The notes: generated from the letters alone by a model not told the origin. Shown: positions 8,870-19,129, numbered from the stretch's first letter. The stretch: DNA of 64,000 bases from Paenibacillus spongiae (GCF_024734895.1 NZ_CP091430.1:4358501-4422500), one strand, 5' to 3'. A program made the numbers and translations.

Positions 8870-11506
8870 TTAATTAACCATTCCGCCCTCAGCGGGTATT
8901 GCATCGTTCTCCGCAGACTTAGGCAAATTCTCTGCATTCGGGACACTCTGAACTTCCATGTTGCCTCCGGTTCCCGAATTACTCCCCGGAGGATCTACGG
9001 AGTTCGTTCCGTTCCCGTTATCGATTGGCCCAGTGGTCTGGCCATTCCCGTTATTGCCTCCGCCACCGGTTCCGCCATTGCCGCCCTCAGGAGGAACGAT
9101 ACCGCCATTATTCGTATTGCCTCCGCCGTTAACGTTGCCGCTGCCGTTGCCAGGTGTGCCTGGCTCGCCGCCATCGACCGGCGGTACCTCAATATCAGGC
9201 GGATTCGTTCCGTCACCTGGTACTTCTGGTACTTCTGGTACTTCCGGTGTATCCGGATTCAGTTCCTCGGCAGGAATTTCAACCGATAACCGGTCGGACG
9301 GAGCGCTCTCCACATCCTTGCTGAAGTCAAAGGCAGTAATGTAATACTGATAGGTCATGCCCGGCTGGACGCTCATATCATCCGTGCCCGTTGCCTCCAG
9401 CGCATCCATCAGCCTGGTTGCTTCCGACTCGGACGCTTCTTTCCGGTAAACTCTGTAGGTGATGGACTCCCCTTCTACGGGGTTCCAGGACAGATTCACC
9501 ATCTTCGTCTCCGGATTGTATGCAGCATTGAGACCGGTAACTTTATTGACCTTTTGCCGTTCTTCGGTATCCGTCTGCGTATTAAAACCCTTCACCGGCA
9601 TTCCTTTCATAGCAGGCTCCATCACTTTCGCGAATAGCTTGGCGGACTGGGAGCTGCTCTTCTTCAGCAAGTGCTGCTTGTCAGTCTTATCATAGCCCAT
9701 CCAGACGACGCCCGTCCATTCCGGCGTATAGCCTGCAAACCAAGCGTCCCGGTTATAACTGGACTTATAGTTTGGAATGCCGTGCTGAGTCGTGCCCGTC
9801 TTGCCTGCGACAGGGCGGTCGATCCGTGCTCCTGTACCAGTCCCGCCCTTCTGAAGCACTTCTTGCAGCATCTCGGTCATATAACCGGCTGTTTTCGGCT
9901 CCATGAGCTTCTTCGGTTCAGGCGTCTTGTACTCATATATGACTTCCTCATTCTTCCCGACGATCTTGAGCAGGGAATGCGGATCAACCTCGACGCCATT
10001 GTTGGCAAAAGCACTGTACGCTTTCGCCATCTGCAGCGGCGTAACGCCGTGCGTCAAGCCGCCCAGCGCGATCGAAAGGTTGCGGTCATTCTTCTCATCC
10101 AGATCGAATCCGAGCCTTTCGGCAAAATCCAGCCCTTTCTTAATGCCGATTTCGTTCAGCAACCAGACGGTGGAAGCATTGCGCGATTCCTTGATCGACC
10201 GGCTCATGCTGATCGAACCGATATACTTGTTACGGTTCGAATCGCTCGGGCAATAGTCGCCGTAACAGCGCTTCTCATCCAGCACGTTCGACCAAGGGAA
10301 CCAGTCGCCCGTATCGAGCGCGGGACCGTAAGCTGCGATCGGCTTGAAGCTTGAACCCGGCTGACGCGGCACATTGACGCGGTTAAGCCCTTTGATTACG
10401 TAATCCCGACCGCCGACCAGGCCTTGAATATTCCCGTTCCGGTGATCCACGATAACCATCGCGCCCTGCACCTTCTGTTCGTCGACGCTTTTCTCGAAAT
10501 TATCGGCGTTGTCGAATTCCTTCTCCATGACGGTCTGAGCTTGCCTGTTCAGCGTCGTGTGGATGTCGTAGCCTCCAAGCCGAAGCTGTTCTTCAGTCAG
10601 ACCTGTCCGCTCTTCCGCCTCTTCTACGACGAAATCGATGAACGCCAAATACTTCTGTTCATCCCCTGTCGGCTGCTTGCGAACCGGCGGTTCATACTTC
10701 TCCGCTGCGGCTTTCGCCTGATCGACCTGCTCCTGGGTAATATAGCCTTGATCCCTCATCAAGACCAGGACGACGTTCATCCGCTCCCTCGATTTTTCCG
10801 GATTGCTGATCGGATTATATTTATTCGGAGACTTCGGCGTTCCAGCCAGCGTCGCGATTTCCCACAGCTCCAGCTTGTCTAGCGGCTTGGCAAAATAATA
10901 TTCCGCCGCGGCTTTAACGCCGTAGGCGCCTTTACCGAAATAAATCCGGTTCAAGTACATCGTGAGAATCTCGTCCTTCGTAAACTTATTCTCCAGCGCG
11001 ACCGCGATTGACGCTTCCGTCGCTTTGCGGAAGAACGTCTTATCATGCGACAAGAATAAATTTTTGGCCAGCTGCTGCGTGATCGTACTCCCGCCTTCTA
11101 CGGCGCTGCGGGCGACAATATCCTTGACAAGCGCCCGCCCGATCGACCACAGGTCGATTCCGGCATGCTCTTCGAAGCGGCGGTCCTCCGTCGCGATGAA
11201 GGCGTCCCTCATCAGCACCGGAATCTCGTTAAACTCTACAAGCTCACGATTGATGCGGGCAAGCTTGGTCACTTCCTTGCCTTCCGCATCATAGATCGTC
11301 GACGCCTGTTCCATGACGAATTTATCTTGGTTTTCCGTTAAAATCCGTTCTCCGTTCAAAATAATGAGCAAATATCCGATGATGCCGCACACGACGGCAA
11401 AGGCTGCGGTAAAGAACAGCCAGACCAGCATTTTCTTCCCATTCCATTTTTTCTTCTTGCCTTTTCCTGCGGGTTTCTTCTTGGTGGTACGCGGTCCATC
11501 AGCCAT
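8870..11506 (-). CDS. Class A penicillin-binding protein (PBP1A type)
   Basis: 878 residues, bifunctional peptidoglycan synthase. Basic N-terminus, one membrane segment at about 27-50, glycosyltransferase 51 domain (ATEDRRFEEHAGID, GGSTITQQLAKN), then the transpeptidase with the SxxK serine in PGSSFKPI near 385, SRN in KESRNAST, and KTGTT near 570. A fibronectin type III domain (about 655-745) and a Pro/Gly/Asn-rich tail of about 120 residues follow; the tail has no fixed fold and probably runs through the wall. AGGAGGGG precedes the ATG. Longer than Bacillus PonA mainly because of this tail. Confidence 0.94.
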   Translation of the reverse strand: MADGPRTTKKKPAGKGKKKKWNGKKMLVWLFFTAAFAVVCGIIGYLLIILNGERILTENQDKFVMEQASTIYDAEGKEVTKLARINRELVEFNEIPVLMRDAFIATEDRRFEEHAGIDLWSIGRALVKDIVARSAVEGGSTITQQLAKNLFLSHDKTFFRKATEASIAVALENKFTKDEILTMYLNRIYFGKGAYGVKAAAEYYFAKPLDKLELWEIATLAGTPKSPNKYNPISNPEKSRERMNVVLVLMRDQGYITQEQVDQAKAAAEKYEPPVRKQPTGDEQKYLAFIDFVVEEAEERTGLTEEQLRLGGYDIHTTLNRQAQTVMEKEFDNADNFEKSVDEQKVQGAMVIVDHRNGNIQGLVGGRDYVIKGLNRVNVPRQPGSSFKPIAAYGPALDTGDWFPWSNVLDEKRCYGDYCPSDSNRNKYIGSISMSRSIKESRNASTVWLLNEIGIKKGLDFAERLGFDLDEKNDRNLSIALGGLTHGVTPLQMAKAYSAFANNGVEVDPHSLLKIVGKNEEVIYEYKTPEPKKLMEPKTAGYMTEMLQEVLQKGGTGTGARIDRPVAGKTGTTQHGIPNYKSSYNRDAWFAGYTPEWTGVVWMGYDKTDKQHLLKKSSSQSAKLFAKVMEPAMKGMPVKGFNTQTDTEERQKVNKVTGLNAAYNPETKMVNLSWNPVEGESITYRVYRKEASESEATRLMDALEATGTDDMSVQPGMTYQYYITAFDFSKDVESAPSDRLSVEIPAEELNPDTPEVPEVPEVPGDGTNPPDIEVPPVDGGEPGTPGNGSGNVNGGGNTNNGGIVPPEGGNGGTGGGGNNGNGQTTGPIDNGNGTNSVDPPGSNSGTGGNMEVQSVPNAENLPKSAENDAIPAEGGMVN

Positions 11507-11611
11507 AGCCGACTCCCCTCCTGCGTGTTGACGAGTTATTCTCTCGTCTCTATTTATACCCTATAAGAGTAAATGGCAACGGCGCTTTTGAAACATATAT
11601 GTCCCAAACGT

Positions 11612-11643
11612 AAAGAACAACCCTGCACGGGGGCGGGTTGCTC
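11612..11643 (-). terminator. hfq terminator
   Basis: On the minus strand GAGCAACCC (11635-11643) pairs with GGGTTGTTC (11615-11623) with one G-U pair and an 11-base loop, followed by CTTTA. It lies about 65 bases after hfq and before the penicillin-binding protein gene. Confidence 0.6.
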
Positions 11644-11708
11644 TGTCGTGCCGCTATCCAATTAAACGTAACACGAAGCGAAAAAGTTTCAAACGGCGGT
11701 TCTGCGCG

Positions 11709-11951
11709 TTACGATTGGTTGTTCGGTTCCTGCTGCATAAGCGAGACGTTACGCTGAGGGGTAAAGGTCGAAATGGCATGCTTGTACACCATTTGCTGAC
11801 GTCCTTCACTGTCGATCACGATCGTAAAATTGTCGAATGCTTTAATGACGCCGCGGATCTGAAAACCGTTCGTTAAGTAAACGGTAACCGGGACGCTGTC
11901 TTTGCGTAATTGGTTCAGAAACGTATCCTGAATGTTGATCGATTTGTTCAT
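11709..11951 (-). CDS. hfq: RNA chaperone Hfq
   Basis: 80 residues, a short Gram-positive Hfq with almost no C-terminal tail. Sm1 ([34 protein letters not shown]) and Sm2 (YKHAIST) are complete, so it should form the usual hexameric ring that binds A- and U-rich RNA. The ATG overlaps the miaA stop by four bases (ATGA). Order mutL...miaA-hfq is conserved in Bacillales. Confidence 0.96.
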   Translation of the reverse strand: MNKSINIQDTFLNQLRKDSVPVTVYLTNGFQIRGVIKAFDNFTIVIDSEGRQQMVYKHAISTFTPQRNVSLMQQEPNNQS

Positions 11952-12955
11952 TGGCCGTTACCCCCATCGAAAAAAGATTGGTTAGAAGTATATTCAAGAT
12001 CGACTCCAAACTTTCCTGCTATTATAGCATGAATTACCTTTAAATTCTCATCTAAATTTTCGGATACGTCAATCCATGCGATATCCTTCATGTGGCGGAA
12101 CCATGAAAGCTGACGTTTGGCATAGCGCCGTGTATCTCGTTTAAGCAGCTCTACCGCGGCTTCCAGCGTATAGAGCCCCTGCAGATACGCAATAATCTCC
12201 TTGTACCCCAGACCTTGCATGGCTATGGCACCAGGTGAAACCCCCCGGTCAAGCAGACCCTGGACTTCAGCGACGAGTCCGGCTTCGATCATGGCGTCGA
12301 CGCGCCTGTTGATCCGCTCATACAGAAGCTTGCGGTCCGTCATCAGGCCAACGATACAAAGTTCGTAAGGCGATGTTTTTTTCTGTCCCTCCAGCTGCTC
12401 CGATAACGTTACGCCGGTCAAATGATAAATTTCTAATGCGCGGATAATCCGGCGCTGGTCGTTCATATGCAGCCGGCAGGCGGAGTCGGGATCGATCGCT
12501 CTCAGTTTGTCGTGCAGCGCCCCTGCGCCGTACCGGTCAGCGAACTGCTGCATTTCCTCCCGGTAGGCTTCATCGGAGCCGACGTCAGCGAACCCGTAGC
12601 CGTACGCTACCGATTCGACATACAGACCCGTTCCGCCTACAATGAACGGCAATTTACCTCTCTTGGTGATGTCGGCGATCAGCGCCGTACAGCGCTCTTG
12701 AAAGTCCGCGACGGAGAAGGGTTCCACGGGTTCCAATATATCAATAAGATGATGCGGTATACCTTCGCGTTCTTCCGGCTTGATCTTGGCCGTCCCGATA
12801 TCCATACCCCGGTATACTTGCATCGAATCACCAGAAATAATCTCGGCATTCCACGCTTTGGCGATATCCAGACTAGTCCTTGTTTTGCCGACGGCCGTAG
12901 GTCCGATAAGCACGAGCAGCTTCGGCTTGGTGTGCGGCGCAGTTTCGTTGCTCAT
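11948..12955 (-). CDS. miaA: tRNA dimethylallyltransferase MiaA
   Basis: 335 residues. It adds a dimethylallyl group to A37 of tRNAs that read U-starting codons. P-loop GPTAVGKT at about 18-25, [24 protein letters not shown] and GGTGLYVE are all visible, with the tRNA-binding helical insert in the middle and [16 protein letters not shown] near the C-terminus. Start and stop both overlap neighbours by four bases (methyltransferase upstream, hfq downstream), which points to coupled translation. Confidence 0.96.
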   Translation of the reverse strand: MSNETAPHTKPKLLVLIGPTAVGKTRTSLDIAKAWNAEIISGDSMQVYRGMDIGTAKIKPEEREGIPHHLIDILEPVEPFSVADFQERCTALIADITKRGKLPFIVGGTGLYVESVAYGYGFADVGSDEAYREEMQQFADRYGAGALHDKLRAIDPDSACRLHMNDQRRIIRALEIYHLTGVTLSEQLEGQKKTSPYELCIVGLMTDRKLLYERINRRVDAMIEAGLVAEVQGLLDRGVSPGAIAMQGLGYKEIIAYLQGLYTLEAAVELLKRDTRRYAKRQLSWFRHMKDIAWIDVSENLDENLKVIHAIIAGKFGVDLEYTSNQSFFDGGNGQ

Positions 12956-13722
12956 GTTAACGTAATCACTCCATAGGCTATTTTGTTGACATGCCTGCGC
13001 TCGAAGCCCAGGCGTTCGAATTCGCCGCTGTCCCGGTGCTCCTTAAGCACGACGGATTTGCGCGCGATGCGGACGGCATGCGATACCGACTCTGCATCGA
13101 GCGCCTCCTTGTTGGCCAGGCTCCGCAGCGGCTGCAAGGAGGCCGAGTCGTGCATCGGCTGGCGGAACATCGGGTCGAAATAGACGATGTCGACGCTATT
13201 ATCCGGCTGCTGCTGCAGCCACTGACGGTGATGCGCGCATTTCATTTCGATCCGCCGCAGCGCTTCGTTCACGTCTTCGTGATCGGTCACATAGGTTTTC
13301 AATCCTTCTCTCACTACCGCGCAGAGGATGCGCTCGCTCTCAAGAGCAATGACATGGCCTGTCTCGCCTGCCGCATAAGAGAATACGATCGAATCGGATC
13401 CGAGGCCGGCCGTACAGTCGACGATCCGGTCTCCCGGCGCGCAGCCCGTCAAGTCGATTAGCGGGTCGCGCTCGCCTCTGCGAAGCCTCTTGACGCGAAC
13501 ATAGGCCATGCTCGGGTGAAAATAGAGCGGATCTTCCGAATCGTTATAATAGCGCAGTCCTTGTCCATCGACAACCAACAGACAATTATCCTTATAACGC
13601 TTCTTTAGTCCGATTAGAGATTCCTGTCTCCGCTCCACAAGCCGTCCGCCCAATTCCTCGGAAAGCTGCTTTGCATGTATTGCGAGAGAATCAGTGGGCT
13701 TCTGAGCTGTCGTAACGATCAT
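12952..13722 (-). CDS. RsmJ-like SAM-dependent methyltransferase
   Basis: 256 residues. The SAM site is DCTAGLGSDSIVF at about 101-113, with E128-region ALESERI as the adenosine-ribose contact, and the catalytic YFDPMF at about 179-184. DPMF and the general layout match RsmJ, which makes m2G1516 in 16S rRNA, so an rRNA or other RNA guanine is the likely target; this is inferred. It sits between mutL and miaA with ATGA overlaps on both sides. B. subtilis lacks a gene at this exact position as far as I recall. Confidence 0.8.
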   Translation of the reverse strand: MIVTTAQKPTDSLAIHAKQLSEELGGRLVERRQESLIGLKKRYKDNCLLVVDGQGLRYYNDSEDPLYFHPSMAYVRVKRLRRGERDPLIDLTGCAPGDRIVDCTAGLGSDSIVFSYAAGETGHVIALESERILCAVVREGLKTYVTDHEDVNEALRRIEMKCAHHRQWLQQQPDNSVDIVYFDPMFRQPMHDSASLQPLRSLANKEALDAESVSHAVRIARKSVVLKEHRDSGEFERLGFERRHVNKIAYGVITLT

Positions 13723-15839
13723 GACATCACCCGCTTAAACATTTTCTCCAGCTGATAGGTTGTCATGGTGACGACAATCGGTCTTCCGTGCGGACAGGTA
13801 TAGGGCTGCTTGCAGGCTGCCAGTCTTCGAAAAAGGCCTTCCCCTTCCTCGCGCGTCATTCTGTCGTTCGCTTTGATCGATGCTTTGCATGCGCACATGA
13901 TCGCCGATTTCTCGCGTACCTTGCCAATATCTACCGCGCCCTTCTCGCTAAGAAGCCACTCGGTCATTTCTTCGATAACGGCCTGCTCGTCACCGCTTGG
14001 CAGCCATTCCGGATAAGCCCGTACGAGGAACGTATTCGCACCGAACGGCTCCAATTCAACGCCTGCATCCTGCAGCAGTGAAAGCCTGCTGCGGAGAGCG
14101 GAAGCTTCTGTTGCGGTGAATTCAAGCGTGAGCGGAACAAGCAGCTGCTGGCTCGCCTGTACGGGTCGCCCGAATTTCTCTAGAAAGTATTCATAATTGA
14201 TACGCTCATGGGCCGCATGCTGATCGATCAGGAACAGACCCTCTTCGTTCTGAGCGACAATATAGGTACCATGAAGCTGGCCTATCCAATACAGCTCCGG
14301 GAACGCGGATGCGGATGCGCGATTCTCCGTCTGCGAATTATGGCTGCTGGCCAAATCGGAAGAAACGATATCTTCAGCCGGATCGGATGTCGGAATCGGC
14401 GCCTCAAGCTTGGAATCCGCTGTTGAATCTGGATTCTCTGCTCCGGTCACTCGCGGGTTATCCGTTTCTGCCTTATCATGTGAAAGGTCATTCCACTGTC
14501 GTTCAACTCTCGGCCAGTCTGCAGTGAATGCGGCGCCAGCTGCCGTTTCTCTAAGCATCTGAGGATCAGCGGCACTATTGGACGGAGGGGCGTAAAGTCT
14601 CTCCGCTGCGTCCTTCGGTATGGCTGGGCGGTTGGTTTGCCAAGACTGCTGATTGCTGCCGCCTGAGATTCCTCCGTTAGTCCAGCCTCTGACCTCACTT
14701 TGGGCTCGCTGGAACGGGCTGCGGTCAGCCGGTAATGACGATTGCGTTGAATCGGTCAGATCAGCCGGTTCCGGCCGGTGAAATGAAATCTGATCCTGGA
14801 CATATAATGGCTTGGAGCGTTCGGCTGGAGCAGCCGGGCCGGGTATATGCCGCTGGCGACCGAGGACTTTGCCAATACTCTCTTCGATGAACTGGCGAAG
14901 CTCAGGCTCCTTGCTGAAGCGCACCTCCATCTTGGAAGGATGGACATTCACATCCAACAGGGAAGGATGCATGCCGAGCTCCAATACCGCAAGCGGGAAC
15001 CGGTTGATCGGAAGAAGCGTATGGAACGCTTGCAGGATAGCCTGATTCACGATAAAGCTGCGAATGTACCTTCCATTGACGATGACCGTGATTCCGTTCC
15101 GATTGGCTCTTGTCAGCTCCGGCTTCGAGACGTAGCCGCGCAAATCATAGTCCGGATGCTCGCCTTCCACCGGGAGCATGGCTTTGGCGGCACTCGAACC
15201 GTAGACTGCGGCGAAGGTCTGCAGTCTTTCTCCGCTCCCGAGCGTCCGCAGCAGCAGACTGCCGTTATGCTTCAGCGTAAAAGCTATCCCCGGGTGTGCA
15301 AGCGCCAGCCGGTTGACATAATCGGCTATATGGCCGATTTCGGTCTGGATGGATTTCATATATTTCAGTCTGGCCGGCGTGTTATAGAACAGATCACGCA
15401 CCGTAATATCCGTCCCTTGCGGGGTATTTGCCTCCTCATATGCCGTAATCGTCCCGCCTTCGATTGCGAGACGTTTGCCAAGCCCCGACGTTTCCGTCGA
15501 TGAGATGCATTCTACCTTGGCAACCGCCGCGATACTGGGCAGCGCTTCGCCGCGGAATCCGAGACTTGCGATACGGAACAAATCTTTGCTCGATTTCAGT
15601 TTACTGGTGGCATGGCGGAAGAAGGCCAGCTTCATATCGTCATCCTCGATACCCGATCCGTTATCGACGACGCGAATGAGCGTAAGTCCGCCCTCCTCGA
15701 TCGTGATGTCAATCGTTGAGCCGCCGGCATCCACCGCATTCTCGACAAGCTCCTTGACGACCGACGAAGGACGCTCGACGACCTCGCCGGCTGCGATCTG
15801 ATTGGCAAGCTGCTCGTCCAATACCGATATTTTCCCCAT
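13719..15839 (-). CDS. mutL: DNA mismatch repair endonuclease MutL
   Basis: 706 residues. GHKL ATPase: ELVENAVDAGG, DNGSGI, FRGEALPSI. After a long acidic/Ser-rich linker (about 340-500) comes the C-terminal domain with the nuclease metal motif DQHAAHERINYE near 541 plus CACKASIKAND and CPHGRP, so this is the nicking type of MutL found in organisms without MutH. It acts with MutS and the sliding clamp. Starts 36 bases after mutS and overlaps the methyltransferase gene by four bases. Confidence 0.97.
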   Translation of the reverse strand: MGKISVLDEQLANQIAAGEVVERPSSVVKELVENAVDAGGSTIDITIEEGGLTLIRVVDNGSGIEDDDMKLAFFRHATSKLKSSKDLFRIASLGFRGEALPSIAAVAKVECISSTETSGLGKRLAIEGGTITAYEEANTPQGTDITVRDLFYNTPARLKYMKSIQTEIGHIADYVNRLALAHPGIAFTLKHNGSLLLRTLGSGERLQTFAAVYGSSAAKAMLPVEGEHPDYDLRGYVSKPELTRANRNGITVIVNGRYIRSFIVNQAILQAFHTLLPINRFPLAVLELGMHPSLLDVNVHPSKMEVRFSKEPELRQFIEESIGKVLGRQRHIPGPAAPAERSKPLYVQDQISFHRPEPADLTDSTQSSLPADRSPFQRAQSEVRGWTNGGISGGSNQQSWQTNRPAIPKDAAERLYAPPSNSAADPQMLRETAAGAAFTADWPRVERQWNDLSHDKAETDNPRVTGAENPDSTADSKLEAPIPTSDPAEDIVSSDLASSHNSQTENRASASAFPELYWIGQLHGTYIVAQNEEGLFLIDQHAAHERINYEYFLEKFGRPVQASQQLLVPLTLEFTATEASALRSRLSLLQDAGVELEPFGANTFLVRAYPEWLPSGDEQAVIEEMTEWLLSEKGAVDIGKVREKSAIMCACKASIKANDRMTREEGEGLFRRLAACKQPYTCPHGRPIVVTMTTYQLEKMFKRVMS

Positions 15840-15875
15840 ATGCGCGCCCTCCTCTCCCTGACCATGATTTCATCC

Positions 15876-18608
15876 TTATTTGTCGTCTTGCAGCTTCAGC
15901 TTCATATCGTTAAGCCACTGCATTGCCTGCATGGGCGTTAAATTAAACAGATCGAGACGCTTCAGCTGATCGGCAAGCATCTCGGCCTTCGGGCTTGCTT
16001 TGCGAACCTTCGCCGGTTCCGGCCGAGGATCTTCGAAGATCGACAGCTGCACGACTTCCATGTCGCGAGGCGAGGCATCAGATGTTGGGATCGTATTATC
16101 ATTAGATTCATAGGCAGCCGAAGCTTCCTTCGCCGCAAGCGCGGTTTCGTCGATAGGCACCGGGATGCGAGCAGAATCGCTGCCATTGGCGGCAGCGTCC
16201 ATGCTTGTGTGCCTCTTCTGCGGCTGTTCAAGCGTCTCCAGCAGCGTATAGGCTCGCTTGATGATGCCCTGCGGCAAACCGGCCAGCTGAGCGCAGTAGA
16301 TGCCATAACTGCTCCCCGCTGCACCCGGCACCAGCTTGCGGAGGAACGTTACATTGTCCCCCGTCTCCTGAACGGCCATGCAGGCGTTGGCTAGCGAAGG
16401 GAGCGTCTCCTCCAGATGAGCAAGCTCGTGAAAATGCGTCGAGACAAGCGCCTTGCAGCCCACATCGTGATGGACGAATTCAATAACCGCCTGTGCGATC
16501 GCCATCCCTTCGGCTGTAGAAGTACCGCGCCCCAGCTCGTCGATGATGACGAGGCTCTGGCTGGTTGCTTTCTCCGTCATGGTCTGAATGTCCTTCATCT
16601 CGACCATGAAGGTGCTCTGGCCGCCTATCAGGTCGTCTGCGGCTCCGATTCGCGTAAAGATGCGGTCGATTAACGGCACGACAGCCTTCTTCGCCGGAAC
16701 GAAGCAGCCGATCTGAGCAAGGATGCAAATGAGCGCCACCTGCCTCATATACGTACTCTTGCCGGCCATATTCGGCCCGGTAATGAGCAGCATCGAGTAT
16801 TCATCGCGCGTCAGCGATGTGCTGTTCGCTATGAAGGGAGCTCCTTCCAATACGGCTTCGACAACCGGATGGCGCCCTTCGTCGACGATGAAGTCGTAGG
16901 AAGCCGTGACCTCGGGCTTCACGAAACGCTGCTCCGCGCTGACTGCGGCCAGAGACTGGTAAACATCGAGCGTAGCAACGGTCTCCGCCAGCTTCTGCAA
17001 GCGGTGAAGATGCGCGGACAGATGATCTCTCAGCTCGACGAAACGCGCGTATTCCAGATCGACCATTTTTTCTTCCGCTTCAAGAATAAGCCGTTCCTTC
17101 TCCTTGAGCTCCGGCGTTACGTAACGCTCGGCATTGGCCAGCGTCTGTTTGCGTTCATACCGCCCTTCGGGAAGCATATGTAAATTCGCTTTGGATACTT
17201 CCAAGTAATAACCGAACACTTTGTTGTAACCGATCTTGAGCGACTTGATCCCCGTTGCCTCGCGTTCCTGACGTTCCAGATCGGCCAGCCACTTCTTGCC
17301 GCTGACGCTTGCTTCGCGCAGCTGGTCCAGATATTCGTCGTAGCCCGGCTTGATCAGCCCGCCTTCGCGGACGGACACGGGCGGCTCTTCGACAATAACC
17401 GTTTCAATCTTATCGGCGATGTCGGAGCAATCATCGACGCCTTCGACCAGTGCCCGCAGCGTGGTGGAATTCGAGCCTTCGCAAAGCGAAGCTAAAGCCG
17501 GAATATGCTGCAGCGATGTCTTCAGCGCATTCATATCGCGGCCGTTAGCCGTGCCGAACGCCACGCGTCCGACCAACCGTTCCAGGTCGTAAATCTCCGC
17601 CAGCTCATTACGAAGCTCATCGCGCAATATCAAATCGCGATACAGCTTGTCCACGGCCTCCAGCCGTTCGTCAATCGGCGACTTGGCCAATAGCGGCTTA
17701 TCGATCCAACGCCTCAGCTGACGGGCGCCCATGGACGTTTTTGTCCGGTCGAGAAGCCATAAGAGCGAGCCTTTCTTGCTCCGGTCGCGTACCGTCTCGG
17801 TTAACTCCAAATTTCGCCGCGTGAACGGATCGAGAATCATGTATTGGTTAGGCTCGTATGTACGGATTTGCCTCACATGGCTTAGCGAACGTTTCTGCGT
17901 TTCATCCAGATACCCGGTCAGTAGACTGACTGCCCGCTCGCGAATGGGGTCAAGCGGCTTTAACTGCTGCTCCTCGAATTGCTGGGCCAGCTTACCGGCA
18001 TCCATAGGTGTGCGCGCCGTGAACAGAACCGGTCGATTCCAAGCTGCGGCCAGCGGCTTAATGAGCTCGAGCACGTCATCGTCGCCAACGATCTCCGCCG
18101 GATGATAGACGTTGATCTCGTCGGACAGCACATCGATAGCCCGGGTGAAGGAGGTTACATAGAGCTCCCCTGTGGTCAAATCGCAAGCTGCAAGACCGAA
18201 TACTCCGTTACCGCCGGCGACAGCGACAATAAAGTTGTTTGCCTTGTCCGACACGGACTTGGTTTCCATCACCGTGCCTGGCGTGACGACGCGAATAATT
18301 TCGCGGCGTACGACGCCTTTGGCAGCTGCCGGATCCTCTACCTGCTCGCATATGGCAACCTTGTAGCCTTTATCGATCAATCGTGAAATATATCCTTCCG
18401 CCGCATGATACGGGATGCCGCACATCGGGATGCGGGATTCTCCGCCGCCTTCACGGCCGGTTAAAGTAATTTCGAGCTCGCGCGATGCGAGAATCGCATC
18501 ATCGAAAAACATTTCATAAAAATCGCCCAACCGAAAGAACAGAAAAGCGTCCTTCGCTTCTTCCTTTATGGCAAGATACTGCTGTATCATCGGGGTATAT
18601 GCTGCCAT
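15876..18608 (-). CDS. mutS: DNA mismatch recognition protein MutS
   Basis: 910 residues. The mismatch-probing Phe-X-Glu is present as FYEMF at 30-34. Connector, lever and clamp domains follow, then the ATPase with Walker A GPNMAGKST at about 612-620 and ELGRGTSTAEG downstream. The last 100 residues carry an acidic/Ser linker and a short helical tail (MLADQLKRLDLFNLTPMQAM, residues in the last 30) like the clamp/dimer segment in other MutS. First gene of the mutS-mutL-methyltransferase-miaA-hfq run. Confidence 0.97.
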   Translation of the reverse strand: MAAYTPMIQQYLAIKEEAKDAFLFFRLGDFYEMFFDDAILASRELEITLTGREGGGESRIPMCGIPYHAAEGYISRLIDKGYKVAICEQVEDPAAAKGVVRREIIRVVTPGTVMETKSVSDKANNFIVAVAGGNGVFGLAACDLTTGELYVTSFTRAIDVLSDEINVYHPAEIVGDDDVLELIKPLAAAWNRPVLFTARTPMDAGKLAQQFEEQQLKPLDPIRERAVSLLTGYLDETQKRSLSHVRQIRTYEPNQYMILDPFTRRNLELTETVRDRSKKGSLLWLLDRTKTSMGARQLRRWIDKPLLAKSPIDERLEAVDKLYRDLILRDELRNELAEIYDLERLVGRVAFGTANGRDMNALKTSLQHIPALASLCEGSNSTTLRALVEGVDDCSDIADKIETVIVEEPPVSVREGGLIKPGYDEYLDQLREASVSGKKWLADLERQEREATGIKSLKIGYNKVFGYYLEVSKANLHMLPEGRYERKQTLANAERYVTPELKEKERLILEAEEKMVDLEYARFVELRDHLSAHLHRLQKLAETVATLDVYQSLAAVSAEQRFVKPEVTASYDFIVDEGRHPVVEAVLEGAPFIANSTSLTRDEYSMLLITGPNMAGKSTYMRQVALICILAQIGCFVPAKKAVVPLIDRIFTRIGAADDLIGGQSTFMVEMKDIQTMTEKATSQSLVIIDELGRGTSTAEGMAIAQAVIEFVHHDVGCKALVSTHFHELAHLEETLPSLANACMAVQETGDNVTFLRKLVPGAAGSSYGIYCAQLAGLPQGIIKRAYTLLETLEQPQKRHTSMDAAANGSDSARIPVPIDETALAAKEASAAYESNDNTIPTSDASPRDMEVVQLSIFEDPRPEPAKVRKASPKAEMLADQLKRLDLFNLTPMQAMQWLNDMKLKLQDDK

Positions 18609-18662
18609 GCCGCCCCTCCTACTTCAAATTAACGTACGAATCCGTCTAAACACCAGAATTTC

Positions 18663-18691
18663 ATTATAGCAGAAAATACTGGCGAGTTGCA
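18663..18691 (-). promoter_or_regulatory. Probable mutS promoter (extended -10)
   Basis: On the minus strand TGCTATAAT (18663-18671) is an extended -10 element. The -35 region 17 bases upstream is TGCAAC (18686-18691), a poor match, which is common with extended -10 promoters. It lies about 55 bases before the mutS ATG. Confidence 0.55.
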
Positions 18692-19020
18692 GGAACATCA
18701 GACACCCCCACATTGGAAAAATAATCATTGTACGTTTCCATTATCCTGAAGCTGATTATCAGAAGTGTACGGGAGCTGGCGGTCATCCATAAGGCTGCAT
18801 AGTAAGAAACATATGAGAGGCGCGTCTAAGCATGGAGGGAGACGTCGTTTAGTGATGAGGTATCAATTTGGCTGGATGGAGTGCTTGGGGGCTCGTTCCG
18901 CGGATAAGCTATTGCATTAAGCATGGGTTGGAGATGCGTTAGACGGTATCATAGATCCGGATTGGCTGGTGTTGAGACATACGGTATGAAGCTCTGGGAC
19001 CGGTAACCGCTCCCGTGGGT

Positions 19021-19098
19021 GTAACACCTTTTTGGGGTCTTACAGCTGACCAGGCATGCCGATCCGGTCGCTGTTAGACCTTTTTTGGGCGTTACAGC
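19021..19098. repeat. Two-copy 26-base repeat, period 52
   Basis: Positions 19021-19046 and 19073-19098 share 21 of 26 bases: both run GT-A-ACC, a T-run, GGG and end TTACAGC. Each copy has short inverted ends, so each can fold. They lie just past the end of the amidoligase gene in the 521-base gap 18609-19129, and might serve as terminators or be members of a dispersed intergenic repeat. A 76-codon open frame over them is repeat-driven and probably not a gene; I see nothing else in the gap apart from the mutS promoter. Confidence 0.55.
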
Positions 19099-19129
19099 CG
19101 CCCACATATCGCATACCCGCGTTAGCGCT

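Noticed and set aside
14847..15503. Long plus-strand frame opposite mutL
   Set aside because: Antisense shadow; the minus strand holds conserved MutL motifs throughout.
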